From NCBI RefSeq assembly GCF_002443295.1, contig NZ_BAOS01000007.1, positions 1 through 64,000 on the forward strand: a DNA stretch of 64,000 nt, in the 5' to 3' direction. The notes below the pieces were generated by a model that made no database searches, was not told the origin of the DNA, and worked only from the letters and a program-made list of their open reading frames with translations. The DNA is from Candidatus Scalindua japonica. Its GTDB lineage: Bacteria; Planctomycetota; Brocadiia; Brocadiales; Scalinduaceae. Numbering within the stretch: the first letter of the stretch is position 1; every line of letters begins with the position of its first letter. The position numbers and the translations under genes are program-made. Below are positions 51,634-59,975 of the stretch, in pieces.

Positions 51634-51693
51634 AAAGCAATAGTTTCGTAATTATTCTTTTCTACACATTATGGATATCTGCGAGTCACAATA

Positions 51694-54462
51694 ATGAACA
51701 TAAAAAACAAAATATTATCCAGATTTTTATTTCCTTCTATTTTAACCATAATTGTTTTGATAGTATTTTGTTATATTTATTCCTATAAAGTGGTAAGAAA
51801 AAATACCTATTATCAATTAGAGATAACCGCCGAAGATCTGTACAATAATGTAAAGATTTTTTTGTCAGGAAAACAAGTCTTTACGTTTGCCTTTAGTTCT
51901 GATGGACTGATAAGAAACTTTACAGAAGAAATTGCCCGAAATAATGATAACAAGATAGAATATTATACCAATTCCTTAAATAATCATCTTGTTACAAGCA
52001 AGAAACCCCTTGACCCTGATATTCTCGACATATTTATCATTGACCTTGACGGTATGGTGATCAGTTCAACAGATTCCAGCATATTAGGTAGTAATGTCTC
52101 TAATGAAACATATTTTTCAGAGACAATCAGAAGCGGATCTAACATAACTGATATACGTTGCTCTTCAGAAGACGTACACAATGCGTTCTTTGATGTAGCC
52201 AGGATCATTTTAAGAAATGGAGGAGAGGAACCAATTGGCATAATTGTTAATAGATATAACGGCCAGTGTCTCGATAGCGCTATCAGTTTAAGGAAAAAAG
52301 AAGGGTCTGTAGAGAACAAACGACTGGATGGATTAGGTGAAAGTGGAGAGATGTATATAGTAAATAAAGATAAAGTAATGATTACTGGATCAAGATTCAT
52401 AAAAGATGCCATGTATAAACAGGTTGTTAATACGGAAGGTGTTAGCGAGGCACTCAATAATAGAATGGTTATGACCGGTATATACTCTGACTACAGAAAT
52501 ATACCAGTGCTCGGGGTCTATAAATACTTTGAAGAGATGGATTGGGTTTTAGTGGCAAGCAAAAGTGTCTCTGAAGCCTTTGCTCCGACTTCATATTTAA
52601 GAAACGTTGCAATCATTATTGGAGCTACCGGCATTATAGCTATTGTACTGGTTGCCGTCTTTAGTTCTAAAGGAGTTACTGCCTCTTTAGCGAAAGCGAC
52701 AGAAGTAACCAGGAGAATTGCAAGAGATGATTTAGCGGGTCCGATAATGGACTATAAAAGTATGGATAATATTAAGAAACTGGGAACGCTGATTAATTCA
52801 GAGTTGAATAAACACTTGAAAGCAAGTTCTTATAACATCCGTTCCATTAAGAATGACGATATGCCTTTATTTAAGTTAAAAAGGAGTAGTGAAGAATGGA
52901 CAATAACCTTTGATGCAATTCCTGATATTATTACAATCCATGACAAGAATTCTAAAATTGTCAGGGCAAATAAAGCATTTTACGAAGAGTTTAACATAGA
53001 TGAAAAACATCTATATGACAAAAAATGCTCTGAGATATTTCGTTGCACAGACAAAGCATTACATCATTGTTCAATTACAAAATGCATGAGGAATTTAAAA
53101 CCTGTATATGAAGAATTTGATGATCCCATTACTGGAGGAATTCACCTCCTGCTGATATACCCTCTTCTTGATGAGGAAGGTTTATTTCAAGGTGCCATTA
53201 GACAACAGAAAAATATAACAGAAAAGAAAAAAATTGATCTAGAGTTAAAAAGAGCAAAAGAATTTTCAGAAAACATGATAGAGACTGCCCAGGATGCCAT
53301 TGTCTCTATTTCCGAAGAAGGAATAGTTAGAGTCTGGAATCGCTCCGCAGAAAAGATTTTCGGATATTCAAGGAGTGAGATAATAGGTCAACCGATAACA
53401 ACCATTATTCCAGAAAGATATAGAAAAAGACATGAGAATGGAATAAAACGTTTTCTGCACACTGGCCAATTCAAATTCATTAACAAGCCATTTGAGGCTT
53501 TTGGAAAGACAAAAGAGGGAAAGGAAATCCCGATAGAATTATCTTTGTCTACTCAGAAACTTGAAAACAAACAATATTCTTTTACGGGAATAATCAGGGA
53601 TAGAACCTTTGAAATGAACATAAAAAATGAATTGATAGCACAGGCAAAAAAATTAAAGGAGTACAGCCTTTTACTGGAAGAAAAAGTAGATGTGAGAACT
53701 ATTGAGTTAAGAGAAGCAAATAAGAAACTTCAAGAAAAAGATCAACGGAAGACAGAATTTTTATCCGTAGCATCACACGAATTAAGAACACCCCTTGCTG
53801 CGGTTTTAGGCTATGCAGCGATTATAAACAATAGACTTCGAGATACAGTTTTCCCAAATGTTAAAACTGAGGACAACAAGGTTATACAGTCAATAAGAAA
53901 AGTGAAAAGAGGCCTTGACACCATAATATTAGAGGGTAAAAGGTTGACAGATCTTATAAACGATCTTCTTGATATAGAAAAAATAGAAAGCGGAGAAATG
54001 GAGTGGAAAATGGCACACGTTTCAGTGACTGAGCTTATGCAACGAGCAAAAACTCTCACTCATAGTTATTTTGAAGAAAACAGTTGTGAGTTAATAATTG
54101 ATATCGAGGACGAATTGCCTGAAGTTGTGGTTGACAAGAACAGACTGGAACAGGTTGTTCTTAATCTGATTTCAAATGCAATTAAGTTCACAGAGAATGG
54201 GTCCATTACATGCAAGGCAAGGAAGCTAAATAACGAAATAACCGTAAGTGTAATAGATACAGGTAAGGGTATACCTGAAGGTGACCATGAGAAGATATTT
54301 GATAAATTCAAACAATCTGGCACAGCTATTAAAGGAAAGCAGAAAGGAACAGGTCTTGGGTTACCAATCTGTAAAGAAATTGTAAAGCATCATGGTGGCA
54401 GGATATGGGTAGAAAGTAAACCGGGAAAGGGAAGTACATTCTCGTTTACCCTGCCTCTGTAA
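51694..54462 (+). CDS. Membrane histidine kinase with Cache, HAMP-like, two PAS, HisKA and HATPase domains
   Basis: A 922-residue sensor kinase. TM1 lies at about 10-32, followed by a periplasmic double-Cache-like domain (about 35-295: IIDLDGMVISSTDSSILGS; GESGEMYIVNKDKVMIT) and TM2 at about 304-326. A HAMP-like linker (TEVTRRIARDDLAGPI) precedes a PAS domain carrying Cys-rich CSEIFRCTD...HHCSITKC, and a second PAS (TAQDAIVSISEEGIVRVWN). Further parts are a coiled coil, HisKA with the phospho-His in SVASHELRTPLAAVL, and an ATPase with N-box NLISNAIKFT, G1 DTGKGIPEGD and G2 GTGLGLPICK. The cysteines could bind metal or sense redox. A bacteriohemerythrin gene follows closely. Confidence 0.93.
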   Translation: MNIKNKILSRFLFPSILTIIVLIVFCYIYSYKVVRKNTYYQLEITAEDLYNNVKIFLSGKQVFTFAFSSDGLIRNFTEEIARNNDNKIEYYTNSLNNHLVTSKKPLDPDILDIFIIDLDGMVISSTDSSILGSNVSNETYFSETIRSGSNITDIRCSSEDVHNAFFDVARIILRNGGEEPIGIIVNRYNGQCLDSAISLRKKEGSVENKRLDGLGESGEMYIVNKDKVMITGSRFIKDAMYKQVVNTEGVSEALNNRMVMTGIYSDYRNIPVLGVYKYFEEMDWVLVASKSVSEAFAPTSYLRNVAIIIGATGIIAIVLVAVFSSKGVTASLAKATEVTRRIARDDLAGPIMDYKSMDNIKKLGTLINSELNKHLKASSYNIRSIKNDDMPLFKLKRSSEEWTITFDAIPDIITIHDKNSKIVRANKAFYEEFNIDEKHLYDKKCSEIFRCTDKALHHCSITKCMRNLKPVYEEFDDPITGGIHLLLIYPLLDEEGLFQGAIRQQKNITEKKKIDLELKRAKEFSENMIETAQDAIVSISEEGIVRVWNRSAEKIFGYSRSEIIGQPITTIIPERYRKRHENGIKRFLHTGQFKFINKPFEAFGKTKEGKEIPIELSLSTQKLENKQYSFTGIIRDRTFEMNIKNELIAQAKKLKEYSLLLEEKVDVRTIELREANKKLQEKDQRKTEFLSVASHELRTPLAAVLGYAAIINNRLRDTVFPNVKTEDNKVIQSIRKVKRGLDTIILEGKRLTDLINDLLDIEKIESGEMEWKMAHVSVTELMQRAKTLTHSYFEENSCELIIDIEDELPEVVVDKNRLEQVVLNLISNAIKFTENGSITCKARKLNNEITVSVIDTGKGIPEGDHEKIFDKFKQSGTAIKGKQKGTGLGLPICKEIVKHHGGRIWVESKPGKGSTFSFTLPL

Positions 54463-54474
54463 TATTAAAGAATA

Positions 54475-54915
54475 ATGCATGGAAGGCCACTTATATTTTT
54501 AATGGATAACCATATGATTGAATGGAATGACAAATATAGTGTGAACATATCTCTAATCGATGAACAGCACAAAAAACTTTTTGAGATTATCAATAAGGCG
54601 ATTATAGCGAAAAAACACGGTAGGACGACAAAAGATGTATTGGAAATATTAGATGAAATGACTGAATATGCTCTTGAACATTTTGAACTTGAAGAACGTT
54701 ATATGAAAGAGTTTAATTTTACCGGGTATAAGACTCATAGAAATGAGCACATCGATTTTACCAACAATAGTTTAGATTATAAAAACAGGGTAGTTGGCGG
54801 TGATTCTGAAATTATCAATGAAATCCTTGAATATTTAAAGCAATGGTTAGTTAAACACATTCAAGTAACTGACAAGAAATACATAAGATGTTTTAAGGAA
54901 AACGGTATTAAGTAA
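54475..54915 (+). CDS. Bacteriohemerythrin
   Basis: Four-helix di-iron protein binding O2, possibly NO. The iron ligands appear in order: a His/Asp in the start region (IEWNDKYSVNISLIDEQHKKLFE), HFELEERYM, HRNEHIDF, and HIQVTDKKYI. Length and order match the family. The true start may be one of the ATGs at 54502 or 54514, nearer the usual MIEWND start. None has a strong ribosome site. Only 12 bases follow the kinase stop, so it is co-transcribed and may supply oxygen sensing or protection to the same regulatory unit. Confidence 0.92.
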   Translation: MHGRPLIFLMDNHMIEWNDKYSVNISLIDEQHKKLFEIINKAIIAKKHGRTTKDVLEILDEMTEYALEHFELEERYMKEFNFTGYKTHRNEHIDFTNNSLDYKNRVVGGDSEIINEILEYLKQWLVKHIQVTDKKYIRCFKENGIK

Positions 54916-55132
54916 ATCAATACAGGTATTTTGTATAACAACGTAACAATAATCTGGAATTTTAATTGTAAAAAATTATGAAAAAAGTAAATTGGATTAA
55001 TAATGACGAGTCGCATTAATCCGGTTTGAAATAAACTAAAAACGATGAAACAACTTTCCTTTCGAAACCAGAGTTAATGTTTTTGTGATTAATGGCAGGA
55101 GTGTGATGCCGGGCATCATTTGAGAGATCAAC

Positions 55133-56074
55133 ATGCAAAATCAATCAGACGACAGTATTAAGGCAACTAACAAATATCTGGAACAACGTGTGCTAAGGAG
55201 TTCAGACAATCTGTTAAACGTAAACAGAATACTACAAAAAGAACTTGACAAACGTAAACTTTTGGAACAAGAGCTACTTATAAGCAAGAAGACTTTGGGA
55301 GCGGTTTTTAACGGAATACAAGATGGTATATGTATTATAGACTTAGAATATAATATTATAAAAGCAAACAGGACAATGGAAAAATGGTATTCTCACAGTT
55401 TGCCACTCGTCAAACAAAAATGTCACAATGTATTTTACGGGAAATCCGAGCCTTGCTTAGACTGCCCTGTTATTAGAACATTTAACAATGACACATATGA
55501 GTATGAATTGATAACGTATACAGGACCAAAAGAGGGAATTAATTTTCTTGAGAGGCATACTTTTCCTTTAAAAGATGACAAGAATAATATTACCGGCCTT
55601 GTTGAATACGTTCGTGACATAACAAAGTATAAAAAAGCGGAGAAGACGCTGGAGGAACAGAAAAAGGATTTAGAACTAAAGAATAATGCCATGAGAGAAG
55701 TTCTTGGACAAATTGAGATTGAAAAGAAACAGATGGAAGACAATATAATAGTCAATGCAGAAAATCTACTATTACCAATAATTCAAAAACTTAAACTAAA
55801 AGGAGAATTAAGCAAGTATATTGATTTATTACAAAAAAACATACGGGAGTTAACCTCTTCTTTTGGAATAAAACTAACTGAAATAGAATCAAAATTAACG
55901 TCTAGAGAAATAGAGATTTGCGATATGATAAGAAATGGTCTTACAAGCAAAGAAATTGCAGGCCTTTTAAATATAACCTATGGAACTGCAGAAAGGCATC
56001 GCGCCAATATTAGAAATAAATTAGGTATTGTTGGTAAAAATGTTAACCTCTCGTCTTTTCTGAAAACGCTATAA
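55133..56074 (+). CDS. PAS-domain LuxR-type transcriptional regulator
   Basis: A 313-residue protein without a receiver domain. An N-terminal coiled coil (about 10-55) precedes a PAS domain (about 55-165) containing KCHNVFYGKSEPCLDCPV, a Cys-x2-Cys pattern like that in the kinase's first PAS. A further coiled coil leads to a GerE/LuxR helix-turn-helix at the C terminus (LTSREIEICDMIRNGLTSKE, then TYGTAERHRANIRNKLGI). It probably senses a redox or ligand signal directly and controls transcription. It lies 218 bases after the hemerythrin gene in the same direction. Confidence 0.9.
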   Translation: MQNQSDDSIKATNKYLEQRVLRSSDNLLNVNRILQKELDKRKLLEQELLISKKTLGAVFNGIQDGICIIDLEYNIIKANRTMEKWYSHSLPLVKQKCHNVFYGKSEPCLDCPVIRTFNNDTYEYELITYTGPKEGINFLERHTFPLKDDKNNITGLVEYVRDITKYKKAEKTLEEQKKDLELKNNAMREVLGQIEIEKKQMEDNIIVNAENLLLPIIQKLKLKGELSKYIDLLQKNIRELTSSFGIKLTEIESKLTSREIEICDMIRNGLTSKEIAGLLNITYGTAERHRANIRNKLGIVGKNVNLSSFLKTL

Positions 56075-56095
56075 CGTAACAGGCAACAGTCTAAA

Positions 56096-56121
56096 GATGG
56101 GCACGCTTCGCTTTGCCCATC
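56096..56121. repeat. REP hairpin
   Basis: GATGGGCA (56096-56103) and TGCCCATC (56114-56121) form a perfect 8-bp stem around CGCTTCGCTT, followed by CTAC. This is the GGATGGGCAAAGCGAAGC type of repetitive extragenic palindrome often found beside REP-associated tyrosine transposase genes, and a remnant of one follows immediately. Confidence 0.75.
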
Positions 56122-56298
56122 CTACATAAAACCGTCTTTATGAATGCATCTTTTAGGTAAATCCATAATCTCATGACTCACTTTATCCAGGTCCGCATCA
56201 AACTCCCTTAAATCACGGTAAATTTCCTCCCGCCTGTTTTTTTCTCGACACATTACATGATATACTGATCCGTCATATTCAATTCGTGGCTTCCCTGG
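56122..56298 (-). pseudogene. REP-associated tyrosine transposase (TnpA-REP/RAYT) remnant
   Basis: The frame from ATG 56298 starts MPGKPRIEYDGSVYHVMCRE, then KNRREEIYRDL. This is the characteristic N-terminus of Y1/RAYT transposases (PRxxR/KPRIEYxGxxYHVxxRGNxRxxIF). After about 35 residues the similarity ends, and an unrelated tail (SHEIMDLPKRCIHKDGFM) runs to the stop. The HUH motif and catalytic Tyr are absent. It abuts a REP hairpin, as expected of this family. Confidence 0.75.
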
Positions 56299-56367
56299 CA
56301 TAAATAAAAATATAGCAATATCAAGAAACACTGCCAATGCTTATTTGCAATGACTGACCCTGATCCA

Positions 56368-57855
56368 TTAATTATTTTCAACAATCTTTGACCCATCTCT
56401 GCTTATAACTGGACGAAGTAACTCTTTAGGAATCTTTACCTTCTGTAATAGTAAAAACTTGACATTTAAGAGGTAAGCGGCACTATACATTATGATTTCA
56501 GCTATTTCATCTACATGCCTGTTTCTCCATTTCTCTAATTTACTCCCTTTTACCCATTGATTAAATGACCCTAATGCGGGGCTACAATGTACTTGATAAT
56601 CAACTCTATTCTCAGGATCTCCTTCAAAAGCAAGTTTAGTTGTATGATAGAAATACCAACGGAAGATTAAAGCCATTTTATGTTTAGGGTTTTTTTCTGC
56701 TTTTTCAATTTCTAAAGGCGCTATTTTACTAAAATATTCTTTTGTTTCTTCATATACCTGATCGAAACTTCTCTTGAAGTAGTTGTTTTCAATCTGTTTC
56801 TTTGTTTTTGCGTCTATCTCATCTACGCTGTTACAAAACTTATACAACTGAAATAATTTATTTGCCCTGGCGGGGAAAAATACCCCTTTTTTCAGTACCT
56901 GCACCTTTGCCCCTAACTCAAACATATCTCCAGCCGGTGCAAATTCAGTATCCTGAATATTCATATCAGCCAGCAAGTCTTTCACCTGATCGCTGATTCC
57001 TGCCTCAACAGTGCATTGGTTTATAGAACCGGTAACCACATAATCAACCCCCATCATAAAAGCAGCAAGAATTGCATGTGGTGTTCCCAGCCCACCAGCA
57101 GCCCCAACACGTATTTCTTCGGGATATCCGTGCTGTTCCATCGCTCCATCTCTCATCGTCATAATAGCAGGGATCAATGCATAAGCAACACCATTATCAG
57201 TATGCCCGCCGGAATTGGCTTCTGCGGTAATATCAGAGGCCATGGGGATTTTAGCAGATAATTCAGCTTCTTGTTTGGTTATCTTACCGGATTGTACAAG
57301 TATTTTTACTAATTTTTCAGGTGGAGGACTTAAGAACTGTACGGCAACTTCCGGACGTGACAGCTTGGCAATTATTTTATTAGGTACTGTTATGCTCCCA
57401 TCTTCATTTTGTCTGGTACCTTTTACACGATAGTAGACAAGATGTTCGGTAACTTGAAGGTAAGCGGCCGCCTCAATTATAGTAATGCCATGCTTAAGAT
57501 AGAGATCAACCGTCTGCTCCTCAAGCCTGGGGCTTACAAGATTACATAAAAGGTTCATGCCAAAAGGTTCACCATTCGGCAGGTTTTCTTTTATCGCCAA
57601 GATAGCAGTTTGTATCTGGTCTAACTGGCATCCCCCGGTGCCGTAAAATCCCAGGATCCCAGCTTTTGCGGCTGCTGTAATCATTTCTACCGAAGAGATG
57701 CCCCGCACCATTCCGCCTACCACATAGGCAAATTTCAGGTTGTGCTCTTTTATGAACCTTTGACTACCCAAGCCCTCCGGAGATAACAATGTTAGTTGTT
57801 TTGCAAGCCCTTTGAGCTTATCATTCTGGAGAGTGATCATTTCAGCAATATTCAT
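56368..57855 (-). CDS. pfaD: PfaD-family trans-acting enoyl reductase (FMN, nitronate-monooxygenase fold)
   Basis: A 495-residue TIM-barrel flavoprotein used in trans by polyunsaturated fatty acid and polyketide synthases to reduce enoyl-ACP intermediates. The PfaD order is seen: GLGSQRFIKEHNLKFAYVVG, MVRGISSVEMITAAAKAGIL, GFYGTGG, NLLCNLVSPRLEEQTVDLYL, EANSGGHTDNGVAYALIPAI, RVGAAGGLGTPHAI and GVDYVVTGSINQCTVEAG, which are flavin and substrate loops. Both the N-terminal lid and the extra C-terminal ~110 residues of PfaD are present. It follows the acyltransferase gene by eight bases on the same strand, so it is part of the same biosynthetic operon. Confidence 0.93.
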   Translation of the reverse strand: MNIAEMITLQNDKLKGLAKQLTLLSPEGLGSQRFIKEHNLKFAYVVGGMVRGISSVEMITAAAKAGILGFYGTGGCQLDQIQTAILAIKENLPNGEPFGMNLLCNLVSPRLEEQTVDLYLKHGITIIEAAAYLQVTEHLVYYRVKGTRQNEDGSITVPNKIIAKLSRPEVAVQFLSPPPEKLVKILVQSGKITKQEAELSAKIPMASDITAEANSGGHTDNGVAYALIPAIMTMRDGAMEQHGYPEEIRVGAAGGLGTPHAILAAFMMGVDYVVTGSINQCTVEAGISDQVKDLLADMNIQDTEFAPAGDMFELGAKVQVLKKGVFFPARANKLFQLYKFCNSVDEIDAKTKKQIENNYFKRSFDQVYEETKEYFSKIAPLEIEKAEKNPKHKMALIFRWYFYHTTKLAFEGDPENRVDYQVHCSPALGSFNQWVKGSKLEKWRNRHVDEIAEIIMYSAAYLLNVKFLLLQKVKIPKELLRPVISRDGSKIVENN

Positions 57856-57863
57856 GATTTTTA

Positions 57864-58706
57864 TTATTTAATCTGTGCTATCAGTCTGGATAATACATTA
57901 CCAGGGCCTGTTTCTTCAAACTCCGGTGCAGTCTGCTGCTTTAGATATTGAATAGATTCTACCCAACGTACCGGGTTGCTGATTTGCTGAATCATGTTAT
58001 TCATTATTTCATCGTTTTGGTAAGGTTTAGCAGTGTAGTTGGCAATGACTGGAATTTCCAATGGTTTAAATTCAATTTGTCTCAGGAAATCGGCAAACTC
58101 ATTTTGTGCTGCTTGCATGTAACGTGAATGAAAAGCCCCACTCACTTTTAATGGAATAAACATTCTAGCTCCTGCATTTTCAAAAACAGTCTTAACACTA
58201 TCAATATCCTCTTTAAGCCCTGATATAACAGTCTGTGTTGGAGAGTTATAATTAGCAACATCAATTTCGTCAAATCCTGAACCTTCTAAAACCTGCTTAA
58301 TTCTATCCGATTCCATACCTATAACGGCAGCCATCCCTCCTCCACTCGCTTTTACCATAATTTGCCCTCTTCTTTGTACTATTTTTAAACCTGTAACAAA
58401 GTCAAATACTCCAGCAGCAAAAAGGGCATCATACTCACCAAGGCTATGCCCGGCAGCAAAATCAGGACGTAAACTGGCTTGCTCCGTTTTACTCAAATAT
58501 GTAAGTGCATTTACAATATACAAAGCCGGTTGTGTATAATCTGTTTGGCCCATTTTTTTTTCAGGGTCCTCAAGGCAAAGATCCTTTATTGAGTACCCCA
58601 ACACATCATCGGCCTGTTTCACTAATTCAGGAAATTGATCAAACAAATCGCCTCCCATACCAACAGACTGAGACCCTTGACCAGGAAAGACATATATCTT
58701 CGTCAT
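57864..58706 (-). CDS. fabD: Discrete malonyl-CoA:ACP acyltransferase
   Basis: Loads malonyl (or related) units onto acyl carrier proteins. FPGQGSQSVGMGGDL is at the start, the nucleophile is S88 in GHSLGEYDALFAAG, Arg-containing IVQRRGQIM follows, then the catalytic His of SGAFHSRYM, and the family's final blocks. At 280 residues it is a stand-alone AT. Placed beside pfaD and a modular synthase, it probably works in trans for that synthase rather than in general fatty acid synthesis, but this is inference. Directly before the ribosome site there is a run of eight Gs (58713-58720). Confidence 0.9.
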   Translation of the reverse strand: MTKIYVFPGQGSQSVGMGGDLFDQFPELVKQADDVLGYSIKDLCLEDPEKKMGQTDYTQPALYIVNALTYLSKTEQASLRPDFAAGHSLGEYDALFAAGVFDFVTGLKIVQRRGQIMVKASGGGMAAVIGMESDRIKQVLEGSGFDEIDVANYNSPTQTVISGLKEDIDSVKTVFENAGARMFIPLKVSGAFHSRYMQAAQNEFADFLRQIEFKPLEIPVIANYTAKPYQNDEIMNNMIQQISNPVRWVESIQYLKQQTAPEFEETGPGNVLSRLIAQIK

Positions 58707-58881
58707 ACTCCACCCCCCCCTACTAAATGTTCAAATTAGCCACCACTCCAGCTTATCTATTTATTCAAGCAGAAGACCCCAAATTCAGATGCTTAAGTAG
58801 CCGTATATTATACGCTAAATTACACAATATAGTAAAATAGATTATATTAATACAGATAGAAAGTCAGAAATTTATAATCTC

Positions 58882-59823
58882 TCAGATTTTCTGTATAACT
58901 TTACACTGAATTTTTTTTGAAGAGGTGGCGGATTCAACCTCATTTTTGTAGACCACTCTTATTAAGTAATATCCATCACAAGGAACAGTTTGACTCAGAT
59001 AACCTGTTTGATCAATCCTAATCCAAAATACCGGAAAACTGCATGTATTATAATAAGCGAGGTAGATATATGCTCTATCTAATACATCTGCCTCAAAATC
59101 TACATGGAGAGAGTTCCCTTTTGTCAGACAACCGTATTCAAATAACGTCTCAGGGTTTCCAACTGGTAAAAATTCGCTCGTAACAAGAGAGGCCGAAAAA
59201 AACTTGTTCCATCTTAGCATGTGGAACATGTAATAGTGCAGACAGTAATAAAAAAAACCACGTTTGTTTTCTATTTGTTTTAAATATGTCTGGTACTCTT
59301 GCATTTCATTATTCATTGAACGGCAAGAAACTCTTTCAATATTGTCCACTCTGACCGCTGGAAATTTTACATCATGACTGCAATTATAATAACGTAAACC
59401 AATACTATACAGGCCCTCTTCCAGATTTACCTTCTGCCATTCTGTTCCTTCTGCCGTATTCATAGAACCGACATAAGCAACAGTCTGATGGCATTCATTG
59501 TAAATAACTAACGTCCACTGTTTTGCCGACCGATTGGCAGCTTCTATTTGTATATCAATACTTGACTCAACCTTTAACGACCCGCCTAAAACACCGATAA
59601 CGGCACTACAGTTCCATCGTGGTCCGGTAACCATGATGTATACCAGACCCATAGGTTGTTTCAATGCTTCGGACAATCCCAACCAATGTACAGGTTCACC
59701 TAAGCTGGACCGACGTCTGACCTCTTTTCTTACAACTTTCTGTAAGCAGAATCTGACAATCCGATAGAAAAAAAATGATAAAACAGACAACGGTAATCGC
59801 CATACGAGACAAATACTTTCCAA
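58882..59823 (-). CDS. DUF6208-like protein of the polyketide locus
   Basis: A 313-residue protein with an N-terminal hydrophobic segment (LPLSVLSFFFYRIVRF), then GPRWNCSAVIGVLG, NRSAKQWTLVIY, LEEGLYSIGLRYYNCSHDVKFPAV and FFYYCLHYYMFHMLRW, followed by VTSEFLPVGNPETLFEYG. I match this from memory to the DUF6208 family found in cyanobacterial loci with glycolipid-type polyketide/fatty-acid synthases. No function is established. The membrane segment and beta-sandwich-like remainder suggest a membrane-bound accessory protein. It lies between the synthase and the acyltransferase gene on the same strand. Confidence 0.65.
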   Translation of the reverse strand: MESICLVWRLPLSVLSFFFYRIVRFCLQKVVRKEVRRRSSLGEPVHWLGLSEALKQPMGLVYIMVTGPRWNCSAVIGVLGGSLKVESSIDIQIEAANRSAKQWTLVIYNECHQTVAYVGSMNTAEGTEWQKVNLEEGLYSIGLRYYNCSHDVKFPAVRVDNIERVSCRSMNNEMQEYQTYLKQIENKRGFFYYCLHYYMFHMLRWNKFFSASLVTSEFLPVGNPETLFEYGCLTKGNSLHVDFEADVLDRAYIYLAYYNTCSFPVFWIRIDQTGYLSQTVPCDGYYLIRVVYKNEVESATSSKKIQCKVIQKI

Positions 59824-59975
59824 ATCTTGCTCCTACCAAACGTAAATATTTCCTATGTATCAAATCAGGCCTTCAACGACTTTTTTGCTAATATGCAACC
59901 CTATAGTTTCAAAAACTTTAAAATTCCTAAACATGTACTCAACCAGGTAATTCATGTGGCTACGATGACCACTTA

